DNA of 64,000 nt from NCBI RefSeq assembly GCF_026340655.1, contig NZ_JAPEOZ010000001.1, positions 248,001 through 312,000 on the forward strand, read 5' to 3'. Numbering within the stretch: position 1 is the first letter of the stretch; every line of letters starts with the position of its first letter. This document shows positions 44,080 through 52,713 of the stretch, piece by piece. A program made the translations under genes and the position numbers. The notes beneath the pieces are model-generated. The model saw only the letters and a list, made by a program, of their open reading frames with translations. It made no database searches and was not told the origin of the DNA. Origin of the DNA: Streptomyces sp. NBC_01275 (GTDB lineage: Bacteria > Actinomycetota > Actinomycetes > Streptomycetales > Streptomycetaceae).

Positions 44080-44979
44080 GCGGCTATCCCGGAGACTTCA
44101 CGCTCCCGGGGCGGCGGTGACAGCACGTCACCCATCTCCTGCATCGTCCGCCTGAGTTGCTTCACCATGGCGGAGACCGCGGGGCGTCGCAGCGTGTCCT
44201 CGCGGGCGACGAGCCAGTAGGCCATCTCGACCGTGACCTCGTCGGGCAGCAGCCTGACGAAGTCACGGTGCGGAGCGATCATGAAGGTGGGCAGCAGCCC
44301 GATGCCGCCACCCGCGCATGTGGCCTCGATGTGGTCAAAGACGTTCGTGGACGTCACCGCGTCGCGCATCTCGGGGAGATAGCGGCGTCCCACGTCCAGG
44401 TCGTCGACCTGCAGCATGGACGAGATGAAGTAGATCAGGCGGTGCTGTGCCAGATCGTCGAATCCCGTCGGCTTGCAATGGCGCGCCAGATAATCCGGGC
44501 TGGCGTACAGGCCGAGGACGTATCCGCCGAGCCGGAGCGCGCGGGCCCGCAGCACGCGCGGCTCGCCGACGACGATCTCGATGTCCAGGCCGGAGCGGTG
44601 CTGCGCCGCGCGCCTGGTCGCGGAGACTATTTCCACGCTGATTCCCGGGTGGTCCTGGTGCAGACGGGACGCCGCGGGGGCGGCGACGAACGTGGTGAAG
44701 CCGTCGGCCGCCGAGAGCCGGACGAAGTCCTCGATCTCCGCGCTGACCTCGGAGCCGGACTCCAACTTCTGCAGCACACCGTCGACTTGCTCCGCTGCCG
44801 CCAGCGCACGGCGGCCGAGGTCGGTGAGTCGGTGAGTTCCCATCCGGAAGCCGCACGGACGAGCAGCTTGCCACCGACCGCACGCTCCAGCGCGGCGATC
44901 CGCCGCGAGACGGTGACCTGGTTGACACGCAGGGACTCGGCGGCCCTGCTGAACCGGCCGCTGCGTGCGACCTCCAGGT
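44022..44979 (-). pseudogene. LysR-family regulator broken by 8-bp duplication and 5' truncation
   Basis: The effector domain is intact from LTDLGRRALAAAEQ onward to 44022. The HTH (EVARSGRFSRAAESL, then VNQVTVSRRIAALERAVGGKLL) lies just upstream in another frame. The two join perfectly if one copy of the tandem CGGTGAGT at 44822-44829/44830-44837 is removed, restoring WELTDLGRRAL. The first ~9 residues of a LysR protein are also missing: similarity stops near 44979 where an unrelated hydrolase fragment begins. It may once have controlled the secreted esterase genes next to it. Confidence 0.85.
44822..44837. repeat. Tandem 8-bp duplication CGGTGAGT x2
   Basis: Two exact adjacent copies of CGGTGAGT lie inside the LysR coding sequence. 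The duplication adds 8 nt and shifts the frame. It looks like replication slippage. Confidence 0.85.
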
Positions 44980-44986
44980 CGGGCCG

Positions 44987-45190
44987 GTGCGCGCCCAGAG
45001 CGAGCAGGCGCGGCAGGCCGCCCTGGCCCGGGCCCGCACGGTGCGGGACGGCGGCATGTCGGCCGTGCCCGACGCCATCGTGTCCGTGGCCACCTCTGAG
45101 GCCACCCGCAACGAGCGGCCGCTGGCCGCCGCCATGGTCAGGGAACTTCTGCTGGGGCAGGACCCCGAGAGCGCCCGGTGCGCGCTGACC
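44987..45190 (+). pseudogene. Alpha/beta-hydrolase fragment (enol-lactonase-like)
   Basis: About 65 codons read SEQARQAALARARTVRDGGM, then AIVSVATSEATRNERPLAAA and VRELLLGQDPES. This is like the lid region of 3-oxoadipate enol-lactonase/alpha-beta hydrolases. There is neither a catalytic serine part before it nor a histidine part after it. The similarity starts at the LysR breakpoint and fades near 45190. It is a leftover of a deleted gene. Confidence 0.6.
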
Positions 45191-45294
45191 GGGGGCGCCG
45201 GCACGTCCACACCGCGTCGGCCAAAAACGGCAGGCGCGGGCAAGCCGTGTGCGGGGCCCGCAGGCCGTGGCCGGTGAAACACGGAGAGGCAGTA

Positions 45295-45885
45295 GTGGAC
45301 TTCCTTGCGGCTACGGCCATCACCGCAGCCGGCGCGGCAGCCGGGGCGATCAACGCGGTGGTCGGCTCCGGAACCCTGATCACCTTCCCCACTCTGCTCG
45401 CTCTGGGCTATCCGCCCGTCCTCGCCAATGTGTCGAACAACATCGGACTCGTGCCCGGAGTGCTCGGCGGCGTCTGGGGCTACCGGCGTGAACTGCGCGG
45501 GCAGGCCCGCCGCCTGGCCCACCTCGCCACAGCCTCCGCCCTGGGCGGGTGTGCAGGAGCACTGCTCCTGCTCAGGCTGCCGACCCGGACGTTCCAGGCA
45601 GCGGTGCCCGGGAGCAGCGAGCGGGATCTTCTCCTCACTTATGAGCTGTACGCCTTCGCGGCCCGGGACGCCCGGCTGCGCGCCGTCATGAGCAACTGGC
45701 TGCAGGCCAGCAGGGACGCCCTGGCACGGCACTTCGACCCGCTCACCGCCCGCGCACTGGACGCCCTCGTCGAGGGCTTCGCTCTGCACAACCACTTCGA
45801 CCCCGCCCCCACCAGCCGTGCCGACGTCGCCGCGATCGTGCGGACCGTCGCGGAACGCCACAACGGCACATGGCCGCGCCAGTGA
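45295..45885 (+). pseudogene. Chimera: TauE/SafE permease N-terminus joined to TetR C-terminus
   Basis: An uninterrupted 196-codon frame joins two unrelated halves. Residues 1-~103 are the start of a TauE/SafE-type sulfite or organic-acid exporter (GAAAGAINAVVGSGTLITFPTL, then NVSNNIGLVPGVLGG). Residues ~108-190 are the ligand domain of a TetR regulator (ERDLLLTYELYAFAARDARLR, then HFDPLTARALDALVEGF). The junction is near 45605-45615. GGAGAGG lies before GTG 45295, so it could be translated, but neither function should remain. It looks like an in-frame deletion fusing two neighbouring genes. Confidence 0.8.
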
Positions 45886-46091
45886 GACGCGGCGCGCCGA
45901 CGGCATGCGCTCTCTCCTCGCGTGGCAGCCGAGTGTCTTCGCAGGCACGAGCAGCGACGCGCGATGACGAGCACTCGGTATACCGTCCCGACAAATGCGG
46001 ACTCTGCTGCTCGATCTGCGCCCGGACCCTCAGGTCGTACGCAACCGGCCCACCTTCTCCACGATCGGTGGGCCGGGCTTGCCTGGCCGAG

Positions 46092-46490
46092 CTACGAGGG
46101 CGATCCGCTGGAGCGCTCCGCCGACGACTCCAGCCGCGTGTAGGCGTGGACGCGGCTTTCCATCCCCTGCGGGTTGGGGCCGTAGACGGCAATCATGCGG
46201 GCGTACTCCGGTGCCCAGTAGCGACCGATGCTTCCGGCCGAGACCCGGACCACGTCGCCTGGGGCAGCCTCAACGGTCTCTCCGTCGCACGCGACGAACA
46301 GGTGGCCTTCCAGGACGTAGTTGAACTCGTCGTGCGGATGCTCGTCCGTCCATGACTCGCCACGCAGTTCCCACTCGATGAGGGCGACGCCCGGTCGGTG
46401 GCCCTCGCCCGGCGGCACGAAGACGTGACCTTTGGGCCATCCCTCCTCCCGGCGAACGAGGGGGCTGGAGGGGTATTTCTGCGGCGCCAT
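46092..46490 (-). CDS. Cupin-domain protein
   Basis: This 132-aa single cupin barrel has motif 1 around DEHPHDEFNYVLEGHLFV and motif 2 around PGDVVRVSAG...YWAPEYARM. His and Glu residues are suited to bind a metal. ATG 46490 has GAAGGGA 7 nt upstream and is preferred over 46508. It lies 64 nt after the TetR gene in the same direction. Small cupins here may be dioxygenases, isomerases or binding proteins; no substrate is indicated. Confidence 0.75.
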   Translation of the reverse strand: MAPQKYPSSPLVRREEGWPKGHVFVPPGEGHRPGVALIEWELRGESWTDEHPHDEFNYVLEGHLFVACDGETVEAAPGDVVRVSAGSIGRYWAPEYARMIAVYGPNPQGMESRVHAYTRLESSAERSSGSPS

Positions 46491-46554
46491 CGTCTGTCCC
46501 TTCCCCATGGCGTGCGTACGGAGACATCAGCCGTGTTCGGGGCCCCGATGGGCC

Positions 46555-47205
46555 CTACTCCTTCGGGAGTTCCAGCAGAGCCAGAGTCGCAGTGTTCGCC
46601 TTCTCGACCAGCGCCGCGAGTGACCGCGGCTTGCCGTCCCACGTGACCCAGCGATTCGCGCCCTCAAGGATGGTCATGACGAGCTTGACCTGCTGAACCG
46701 ATGGCCCGAAGCCCATATCCTCGGCCGCGGCACGATAAAGAGCTTCGTACAGGTCGACCCAGGCGTCGACTTCCTCTCGGAGTTCCGCCGGGAGGAAGTG
46801 GACGACCTGGTCGGTCGCGACCAGCAGGTCCCAGAGGTTGCTTTCGGGAAGCTGGATCTGCCGGGTCAGGTGGACATGCACCATCCGGCGCCAGCCCTCC
46901 CTGGGGTCGGACACACCACGCACCTCGTCGAGTACGGCGATGCCGAACTTGTAGAAGTGCCAGCGGAGGGACTCGGCGACGATCTCGTCGCGGCCGTCCG
47001 GGAAGTGGTTGTACAGGCTCGGGGCCTTGATCGCCATCTCCTTGGCGATCATGCGCATGGTGACCGAGTTGAACCCGTTCTCGGTGGCCAGCCGAAGGAA
47101 CGCCTCGAGGATCGCCCGCCGGGACGCGCTCTGGCTGCTCCAGTCGAGCTTGCCCAGGTGCTGGCCGAACTCCTCGACAGCGCCGGGCCACCGTTCGTTG
47201 CCCAC
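46555..47205 (-). CDS. TetR-family regulator
   Basis: This 216-aa regulator has its HTH near residues 28-75 (ATENGFNSVTMRMIAKEMAIKAPSLYNHFPDGRDEIV), followed by a helical domain. The GTG start at 47205 has AAGGAGGAG upstream. Two copies of ACTACCTTACGTTAGT lie between it and the divergent FAD dehydrogenase, one near each promoter, so it probably represses both itself and that gene. Related CGTTAGT sites occur further right. Confidence 0.88.
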   Translation of the reverse strand: MGNERWPGAVEEFGQHLGKLDWSSQSASRRAILEAFLRLATENGFNSVTMRMIAKEMAIKAPSLYNHFPDGRDEIVAESLRWHFYKFGIAVLDEVRGVSDPREGWRRMVHVHLTRQIQLPESNLWDLLVATDQVVHFLPAELREEVDAWVDLYEALYRAAAEDMGFGPSVQQVKLVMTILEGANRWVTWDGKPRSLAALVEKANTATLALLELPKE

Positions 47206-47297
47206 CGACTCCTCCTTCGCCGACGTCCAAGACCCGAGGGTGTCCGGCCTCGACCGTGCGTGCGATCGAGGCCGGCACAGCGATGCGTGACGTCGGA

Positions 47298-47317
47298 AAC
47301 TACCTTACGTTAGTCAG
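47298..47317. promoter_or_regulatory. Operator copy near TetR promoter
   Basis: AACTACCTTACGTTAGTCAG shares an 18-bp identical run with the copy at 47388. It is 93 bp upstream of the TetR start and probably mediates autorepression. Confidence 0.65.
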
Positions 47318-47387
47318 GCTCAACCAGTCTCGCCTCTTCACGCCCCGTCGACTCGTACGTCGGAGAGCACCCTGTTTCAACTAGCAA

Positions 47388-47407
47388 AACTACCTTACGT
47401 TAGTTAG
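47388..47407. promoter_or_regulatory. Operator copy at FAD dehydrogenase promoter
   Basis: AACTACCTTACGTTAGTTAG ends only 8 nt before ATG 47416. No ribosome site fits in between, so the transcript may be leaderless and the operator would cover the -10 region (possibly TAGTCT at 47405-47410). Confidence 0.62.
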
Positions 47408-47415
47408 TCTGAAGC

Positions 47416-50208
47416 ATGCCGATCCCAGCACAGCCTGATGACCTCGCCGCCGCTCTCCGCGTGGCTGGAGTCGAGTTCGATGACTCGTCGGTGACCCGAG
47501 CGCTGTACTCCTCCGACGCAAGCTTGTACCGCGTCGTCCCGTCTGCGGTCGTGAAGGCGCGGAACGCCGAGGACGTGATCGCCGCTCATGGGGTGGCGCG
47601 TGAGTTGCGGGTTCCGGTCACGATGCGCGGTGCGGGTACGAGCATCGCCGGCAACGCGGTCGGCAGCGGCATCGTCATCGACACCCGCCGGTTCAACCGG
47701 ATACTCGACATCGACCGGGACGGGCGTACGGCACGCGTGGAACCCGGCGTGGTCCACGCGGACCTGCAGCGCGCGGCGGCGCCGCACGGACTGCGGTTCG
47801 GGCCGGATCCGTCCTCGCACAGCCGCTGCACGGTCGGCGGGATGATAGGGAACAACGCCTGCGGGTCGCGGGCGCTGGGCTACGGGCGGACGGTGGACAA
47901 CGTCGAGTCGCTGCGCGTGCTCTACGGCAACGGCGAACTGGCCCTGGAGCAGGGCGGTCGGGCCGGCGGCGTCACCGCGGCGCGGCTGGCGGCCGTCGGG
48001 GACACGAACCTGGCCCATCTGCGGACCGAGTTCGGCCGCTTCGGCCGCCAGATCAGCGGCTACAGCCTCGAACACCTGTTGCCTGAGCGGCGCCGTGTCG
48101 ACCGGTTCCTCGTCGGCAGCGAGGGGTCCCTCGCCACGGTCCTCGAGGCGACGGTCCGGCTTGTCGACGACCGAGTCGATCGCAGGATGCTGGTGCTCGG
48201 ATACCCGACGATGGCCGACGCGGCCGATGCCGTGCCGGCGCTGCTTGCCGTGGCGCCGGGGCGTCTGGTCGCGTGCGAGGGCATGGACTCACGCATCGTC
48301 GGTCTGGTGCGCGCGAAGGGCTCACCCGTCCCCGACCTGCCACGGGGAAGTGGCTGGCTGTTCGCGGAGGTCGCGGGCAAGGACGCGATGGACGCGGTGC
48401 GACGGCTCGTCGCCGTCGGCGCCGCACTGGACACCAAGCTCGTGGACGACCCTCGTGAGGCGGCTGCCCTGTGGCGCATCCGTGAGGACGGCGCCGGGCT
48501 CGCGGGCCGGTCGCTGCCGACACCGGCGTACGGAGGTTGGGAGGACGCCGCCGTCCCGCCCGAGAACCTGGGCGCATGGCTGCGCGACTTCGAGGAACTG
48601 CTGCGGGAGCACCGCCTTCAGGGCATTCCGTACGGCCATTTCGGCGACGGCTGCATCCACTGCCGCATCGACTTCCCGTTCCGGCCCGGCGACCCGGCTT
48701 CGGCCGGAGTGTTCCGCGACTTCATGACCGCCTGTGCGAAACGGCTGCGCGACTACCGCGGCACCTTGTCGGGAGAGCACGGTGACGGCCGGGTCCGCGG
48801 CGAGTTGCTGCCACTCATGTACAACGAGGCCTCGCTCGCCCTGTTCCGGCAGGTCAAGGCGGTCTGCGACCCCGACGGCATCCTCAACCCGGGTATCATC
48901 GCCGACCCGGTTCCGATCACCGACGATCTGCGCCCGGTGCGCCCTCAGGCACCGGTGCGCCCCGGTCTGCGGCTGGTGCACGACGGCGGAGACCTCGGTG
49001 CCGCGGTGCACCGTTGCACGGGTGTCGGGAAGTGCGTGGCGCCGAGGACCGCCGGAGTGATGTGCCCGTCCTATCTCGCCACCAAGGACGAGCGCGACTC
49101 GACCCGCGGCCGTGCCCGGGTACTGCAGGAAGCGCTCGACGGCGGGTTGCTGCGCGGCGGCCTGAACGACCCGGCCGTGGCCGAGGCACTCGACCTGTGC
49201 CTGGCCTGCAAGGGATGTTCGAGCGACTGCCCCAGCGGCGTCGACATGGCCACCTACAAGAGTGAGGTGCTGCACCAACGGCACGACGTCGCCGGGATGA
49301 GGCGGCCGAGGTCGCATGTGTTCCTCGGGCAGCTCCCCAGGTGGGCCCGCCTCACCGCGCCGCTGGCGCCGCTGACCAACCTGCTGCTGCGCGTCAAGCC
49401 GCTCGCCGGCCTGGCCAAGTGGGTCGCCGGGGTCGACCGCCGACGGTCCCTGCCGCGGTTCGCCTCTCCCACGCTGCGGCGGGCGACGGACACCTCCCGG
49501 TTGGCGGAGGCGCCGGCCGACGTGCTGATCTGGGCCGACTCCTTCACCGACCACTTCTTCCCGGAGTCGGGCCTGGCGGCGATCCGGTTCCTCGAGTCAC
49601 ACGGCCTCGTGGTCCGCGTCATCCAGGAGGACGCCTGCTGCGGCCTGACCTGGATCACGACCGGCCAGCTCGACCGCGCGCGGACCCTCGTCGCGCGGAC
49701 CGTGCGGACGCTCGCGCACCACGTCCGCAGTGGGATTCCGGTGATGGCGCTGGAACCGTCCTGCCTCGCCACACTGCGCAGCGACGCGCGGGAGCTGTGC
49801 GACGCCGAGGAGACCGACGTGGTGGCGTCGGGGGTGCTGAGTTTCGCCGAGCTCGTCGAGCGCCTCGACCTGCCGCTGCCCGACCTGAGCGGTGTGGAGG
49901 TGGTCGCGCAGCCGCACTGCCACCACAGCGCGGTCATCGGCTGGGACACCGACCAGCGTCTGCTGGAGCGGGCGGGGGCGACCGTCACCAAGGTGCCGGG
50001 GTGCTGCGGCCTGGCAGGCAACTTCGGTGTGGAGAAGGGGCACTACGAGGTCAGCGTCGCGGTGGCCGAGTCGCACCTCCTGCCGGCGGTGCGGGCTCAC
50101 TCGGACGCGGTGGTTCTGGCGGACGGCATGTCCTGTCGCGTCCAGCTCGGTGATCTGGCCGGGGTGTCGACCCGGCATCTGGCGGAGCTGTTCGCGTCGC
50201 GTGTCTGA
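47416..50208 (+). CDS. FAD/iron-sulfur D-2-hydroxyacid dehydrogenase (GlcD-GlcF/Dld-type fusion)
   Basis: This 930-aa protein has, in order, an FAD-binding PCMH domain (VPVTMRGAGTSIAGNAVGSG, then GGMIGNNACGSRALGYGRT), a C-terminal FAD-oxidase domain ending EHGDGRVRGELLP, and a 4Fe-4S ferredoxin domain (CTGVGKC...CPSY; CLACKGCSSDCP). It ends in two CCG domains (EDACCGLTW; PHCHHSAVIG, then PGCCGLAGNFG). This is the layout of bacterial D-lactate/glycolate/2-hydroxyglutarate-type dehydrogenases passing electrons to quinone. It lies under the TetR operator pair and convergent to the FAH operon. The likely substrate is a D-2-hydroxy acid made by the surrounding pathway. Confidence 0.9.
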   Translation: MPIPAQPDDLAAALRVAGVEFDDSSVTRALYSSDASLYRVVPSAVVKARNAEDVIAAHGVARELRVPVTMRGAGTSIAGNAVGSGIVIDTRRFNRILDIDRDGRTARVEPGVVHADLQRAAAPHGLRFGPDPSSHSRCTVGGMIGNNACGSRALGYGRTVDNVESLRVLYGNGELALEQGGRAGGVTAARLAAVGDTNLAHLRTEFGRFGRQISGYSLEHLLPERRRVDRFLVGSEGSLATVLEATVRLVDDRVDRRMLVLGYPTMADAADAVPALLAVAPGRLVACEGMDSRIVGLVRAKGSPVPDLPRGSGWLFAEVAGKDAMDAVRRLVAVGAALDTKLVDDPREAAALWRIREDGAGLAGRSLPTPAYGGWEDAAVPPENLGAWLRDFEELLREHRLQGIPYGHFGDGCIHCRIDFPFRPGDPASAGVFRDFMTACAKRLRDYRGTLSGEHGDGRVRGELLPLMYNEASLALFRQVKAVCDPDGILNPGIIADPVPITDDLRPVRPQAPVRPGLRLVHDGGDLGAAVHRCTGVGKCVAPRTAGVMCPSYLATKDERDSTRGRARVLQEALDGGLLRGGLNDPAVAEALDLCLACKGCSSDCPSGVDMATYKSEVLHQRHDVAGMRRPRSHVFLGQLPRWARLTAPLAPLTNLLLRVKPLAGLAKWVAGVDRRRSLPRFASPTLRRATDTSRLAEAPADVLIWADSFTDHFFPESGLAAIRFLESHGLVVRVIQEDACCGLTWITTGQLDRARTLVARTVRTLAHHVRSGIPVMALEPSCLATLRSDARELCDAEETDVVASGVLSFAELVERLDLPLPDLSGVEVVAQPHCHHSAVIGWDTDQRLLERAGATVTKVPGCCGLAGNFGVEKGHYEVSVAVAESHLLPAVRAHSDAVVLADGMSCRVQLGDLAGVSTRHLAELFASRV

Positions 50209-50268
50209 GACCCGGACGGCGGCCGCTCGCGCCGCCGTCCGCAACGACCGACAGGTCTTGACGGAAAC

Positions 50269-50304
50269 GTCTGCGGAGCCGGCCCTGGGGCCGGCTCCGC
50301 AGAC
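50269..50304. terminator. Strong bidirectional terminator hairpin
   Basis: GTCTGCGGAGCCGGCC and its exact reverse complement form a 16-bp GC-rich stem around loop CTGG. It sits in the 110-bp gap between two convergent genes, and serves both. Confidence 0.85.
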
Positions 50305-50318
50305 ATGAGAGGGAATGT

Positions 50319-51203
50319 TCAGATGACCTGATTGCTCAGGATCCCGATCTTCTCCAGGCGTACCTCGACCGTGTCACCGGGTCGCAGCCACAGGGGCGGA
50401 TTCCGCTTCGCGCCGATGCCCTCGGGGGTACCGGTGGCGATGACGTCGCCGGGGCTGAGGGTGAGGAACTGGCTGACGTAGGAGATGATCTCGGCGATCG
50501 GGAAGATCATGTACTTCGTGTTGGAGCCCTGGACCCGGCTGCCGTTGACGAACGTCTCGATGTCCAGGCTCTGTGGGTCGCCGATCTCGTCCAGCGTGAC
50601 GATCGCCGGCCCGAACGGAGTGGCCCGGTCCACGGCCTTGCCCGCGAGCCACTGCGTGCCGCGGTACTGGAGGTCGCGGGCGGTGATGTCGTTGAGAACC
50701 GACAGACCGGCCACGTACGACAGCGCGTCGCTCTCGTCGACGCGGCTGCACTCTCTGCCGATGACGACGGCGAGTTCACCCTCGAAGTCGAGGTTGTCGG
50801 TCACGTCGGACCGGTCGATGGTGTCGTAGGGGCCGATGAGGCTGCTGGCGAACTTGGCGAACAGGTCGGGGTGGGTCGGCATGGCGCGGCCGGTCTCGCC
50901 GACGTGGTCGGAGTAGTTCAGGCCGACGCAGAGCACCTTGAGCGGGTCGGTGACCGGCGGGCCGAGGCGCACCGTGGCGACGCCGCCGACGGACTTCACG
51001 GTGCCGTCGGCGAGGAGCGGCCCGAGGGCTGCGGCGATCGTCGGCAGTTGGCCGCCGTGCTGTCGGAGAAAGGCACGGACGGACGGCAGGTCGCGAGAGA
51101 TCAGACCGGCGGCGTGGAGCGCGCTGTTGAGGCTGAACACCTGGTCGTCGTGGAGGAGGCCCGGCTGCCGGCCGGCACCGGAGTCGTAGGAGACGAGTTT
51201 CAC
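50319..51203 (-). CDS. FAH-family hydrolase
   Basis: This 294-aa fumarylacetoacetate-hydrolase-fold enzyme has VLCVGLNYSDHVGETG, FEGELAVVIGRE with metal-binding glutamates, NDITARDLQ and GDVIATGTPEGIG. It is a different paralogue from the one at 14282; overall sequence differs although motifs align. Related enzymes include 2-hydroxyhepta-diene-dioate isomerases and acylpyruvases of ring-cleavage pathways. GTG 51203 has GAAGGAC upstream. It is last in the monooxygenase-aldehyde dehydrogenase-hydrolase series and probably works on the ring-opened product. Confidence 0.85.
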   Translation of the reverse strand: MKLVSYDSGAGRQPGLLHDDQVFSLNSALHAAGLISRDLPSVRAFLRQHGGQLPTIAAALGPLLADGTVKSVGGVATVRLGPPVTDPLKVLCVGLNYSDHVGETGRAMPTHPDLFAKFASSLIGPYDTIDRSDVTDNLDFEGELAVVIGRECSRVDESDALSYVAGLSVLNDITARDLQYRGTQWLAGKAVDRATPFGPAIVTLDEIGDPQSLDIETFVNGSRVQGSNTKYMIFPIAEIISYVSQFLTLSPGDVIATGTPEGIGAKRNPPLWLRPGDTVEVRLEKIGILSNQVI

Positions 51204-51304
51204 GTCAGGTCCTTCGGGTGGGAGTCGTTGGGGTGTGCCGTCGACGGATGCGCCCTGCCCGCGGGGAGGTCGACGGGCAGGGCGCGGCATGAGGACCGGA
51301 GCCG

Positions 51305-52675
51305 TCAGGAGAGGCGGACGGTCTTCTTGTTGGCGAACTCGTCAAGGCCGAGGCGGCCGAGCTCTCGGCCGATACCGGACGCCTTGACGCCGCCGAACGG
51401 CATGTCGGGCTGGCTGCGGATGAGGGTGTTGAGGCCGACCATGCCGACCTCGAGCCGCTCGGCGATGTCGGCGGCGAGGTCCTCGTCGCGGGTGAAGACG
51501 GCGGAACCGAGCCCGAACCGGGAGTCGTTCGCCAGCGCGACGGCCTCCTCGACGGAGTCGACCTTGTACAGGACCGCGACGGGACCGAAGAGCTCCTCTG
51601 CGTAGGCGCGCATGTCCGGGGTGACGTCCGTCAGGACGGTGGCCGGGTAGAAGGCGCCGGGGCCGTCGGGGACCACGCCGCCGAGGTGCAGCCCGGCGCC
51701 CTTGGACACGGCGTCCTCGACCTGCTCAGCGATCTCCTGCCGACCGGACTCGGACGCCATCGGGCCGATGCGGGTCTCCGGGTTCAGCGGATCGCCGGTG
51801 TTCCACTGTCGTGCGCGGGCGACGAATCCCTCGAGGAACCGGTCGTAGACGTCGCTGTGGACGATCATCCGCTTGGAGGAAGTGCAGGACTGGCCGGCGT
51901 TGCTGAACCGGCCCGTCGCGGCCAGGTCGAGTGCGAGGTCGAGGTCGGCGTCGGGCAGGACGATGAACGGGTCCGAGCCGCCGAGTTCGAGGACGCACTT
52001 CTTGAGATGCCGGCCGGCCTGGGTGGCGACGATCCGGCCGGCCTCCTCCGAGCCGGTCAGCGAGACGCCCCGCAGACGGTCGTCGGCGATGAGGTCGCCG
52101 ATCTGCGAGGACGACACGATGAGGTTCTCGTAGACGCCCTTCGGGGTGTTCGCGTCGGCGACGATGGCATCGATGAGGAGCGCCGTGCGGGTGCAGGAGC
52201 GGGCGTGCTTGAGGAGGACCGTGTTCCCGAGCAGCAGGTTGGGGGCGACGAAGCGCGCCACCTGGTACAGCGGGAAGTTCCACGGCATGATCCCGAGCAC
52301 CGGGCCCGTGGGGGCTGTGCGGACGACGGCCCGTCCGCCGACCTTGATCTCGATGACCTCGTCGGCCAGCAGCCGGGCGCCCGCGCGGGCGTAGTAGTCG
52401 TAGATCGACGCCGAGAGGACGACCTCGCCCTCGGCCTGGGCGAGCGGCTTGCCCATCTCGGTCGCCATGGCCTCGGCGAGTTCGGCGCTTCGCTCGCGGT
52501 GGAGTTCGGCGATGCGGGCCAGGACGGCGACCCGGTCGTCGACGCCGACGCCGGCCCAGTCGCGGTAGGCGTCGGTGGCGCGGGTGAGCGCTGCGGTGAC
52601 CTCGGTGTCGGTCATCATCGTGTACTCGGCGAGCACCTCGCCGTTCAGCGGTGAGATGGTCTTGTACGTGTGCAT
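51305..52675 (-). CDS. Aldehyde dehydrogenase (succinate-semialdehyde type)
   Basis: This 456-aa NAD(P)-dependent enzyme has catalytic Glu in LELGGSDPFIVL, catalytic Cys in FSNAGQSCTSSKRM, and cofactor motifs GIMPWNFPLYQ and SLTGSEEAG. It belongs to the GabD/SSADH-like branch. ATG 52675 has GGAGAAG upstream; the open frame beyond belongs to antisense of the monooxygenase. It starts 38 nt after the monooxygenase stop and would oxidise an aldehyde or semialdehyde intermediate. Confidence 0.9.
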   Translation of the reverse strand: MHTYKTISPLNGEVLAEYTMMTDTEVTAALTRATDAYRDWAGVGVDDRVAVLARIAELHRERSAELAEAMATEMGKPLAQAEGEVVLSASIYDYYARAGARLLADEVIEIKVGGRAVVRTAPTGPVLGIMPWNFPLYQVARFVAPNLLLGNTVLLKHARSCTRTALLIDAIVADANTPKGVYENLIVSSSQIGDLIADDRLRGVSLTGSEEAGRIVATQAGRHLKKCVLELGGSDPFIVLPDADLDLALDLAATGRFSNAGQSCTSSKRMIVHSDVYDRFLEGFVARARQWNTGDPLNPETRIGPMASESGRQEIAEQVEDAVSKGAGLHLGGVVPDGPGAFYPATVLTDVTPDMRAYAEELFGPVAVLYKVDSVEEAVALANDSRFGLGSAVFTRDEDLAADIAERLEVGMVGLNTLIRSQPDMPFGGVKASGIGRELGRLGLDEFANKKTVRLS

Positions 52676-52713
52676 GGCTTGCTTCTCCAAACCGCTTGCG
52701 GGGGGGTGGGTGG

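Noticed and set aside
44987..45277. Intact small gene of 96 codons
   Set aside because: Only the middle ~65 codons resemble an alpha/beta hydrolase; the ends do not, and it starts at a breakpoint, so it is treated as a fragment.
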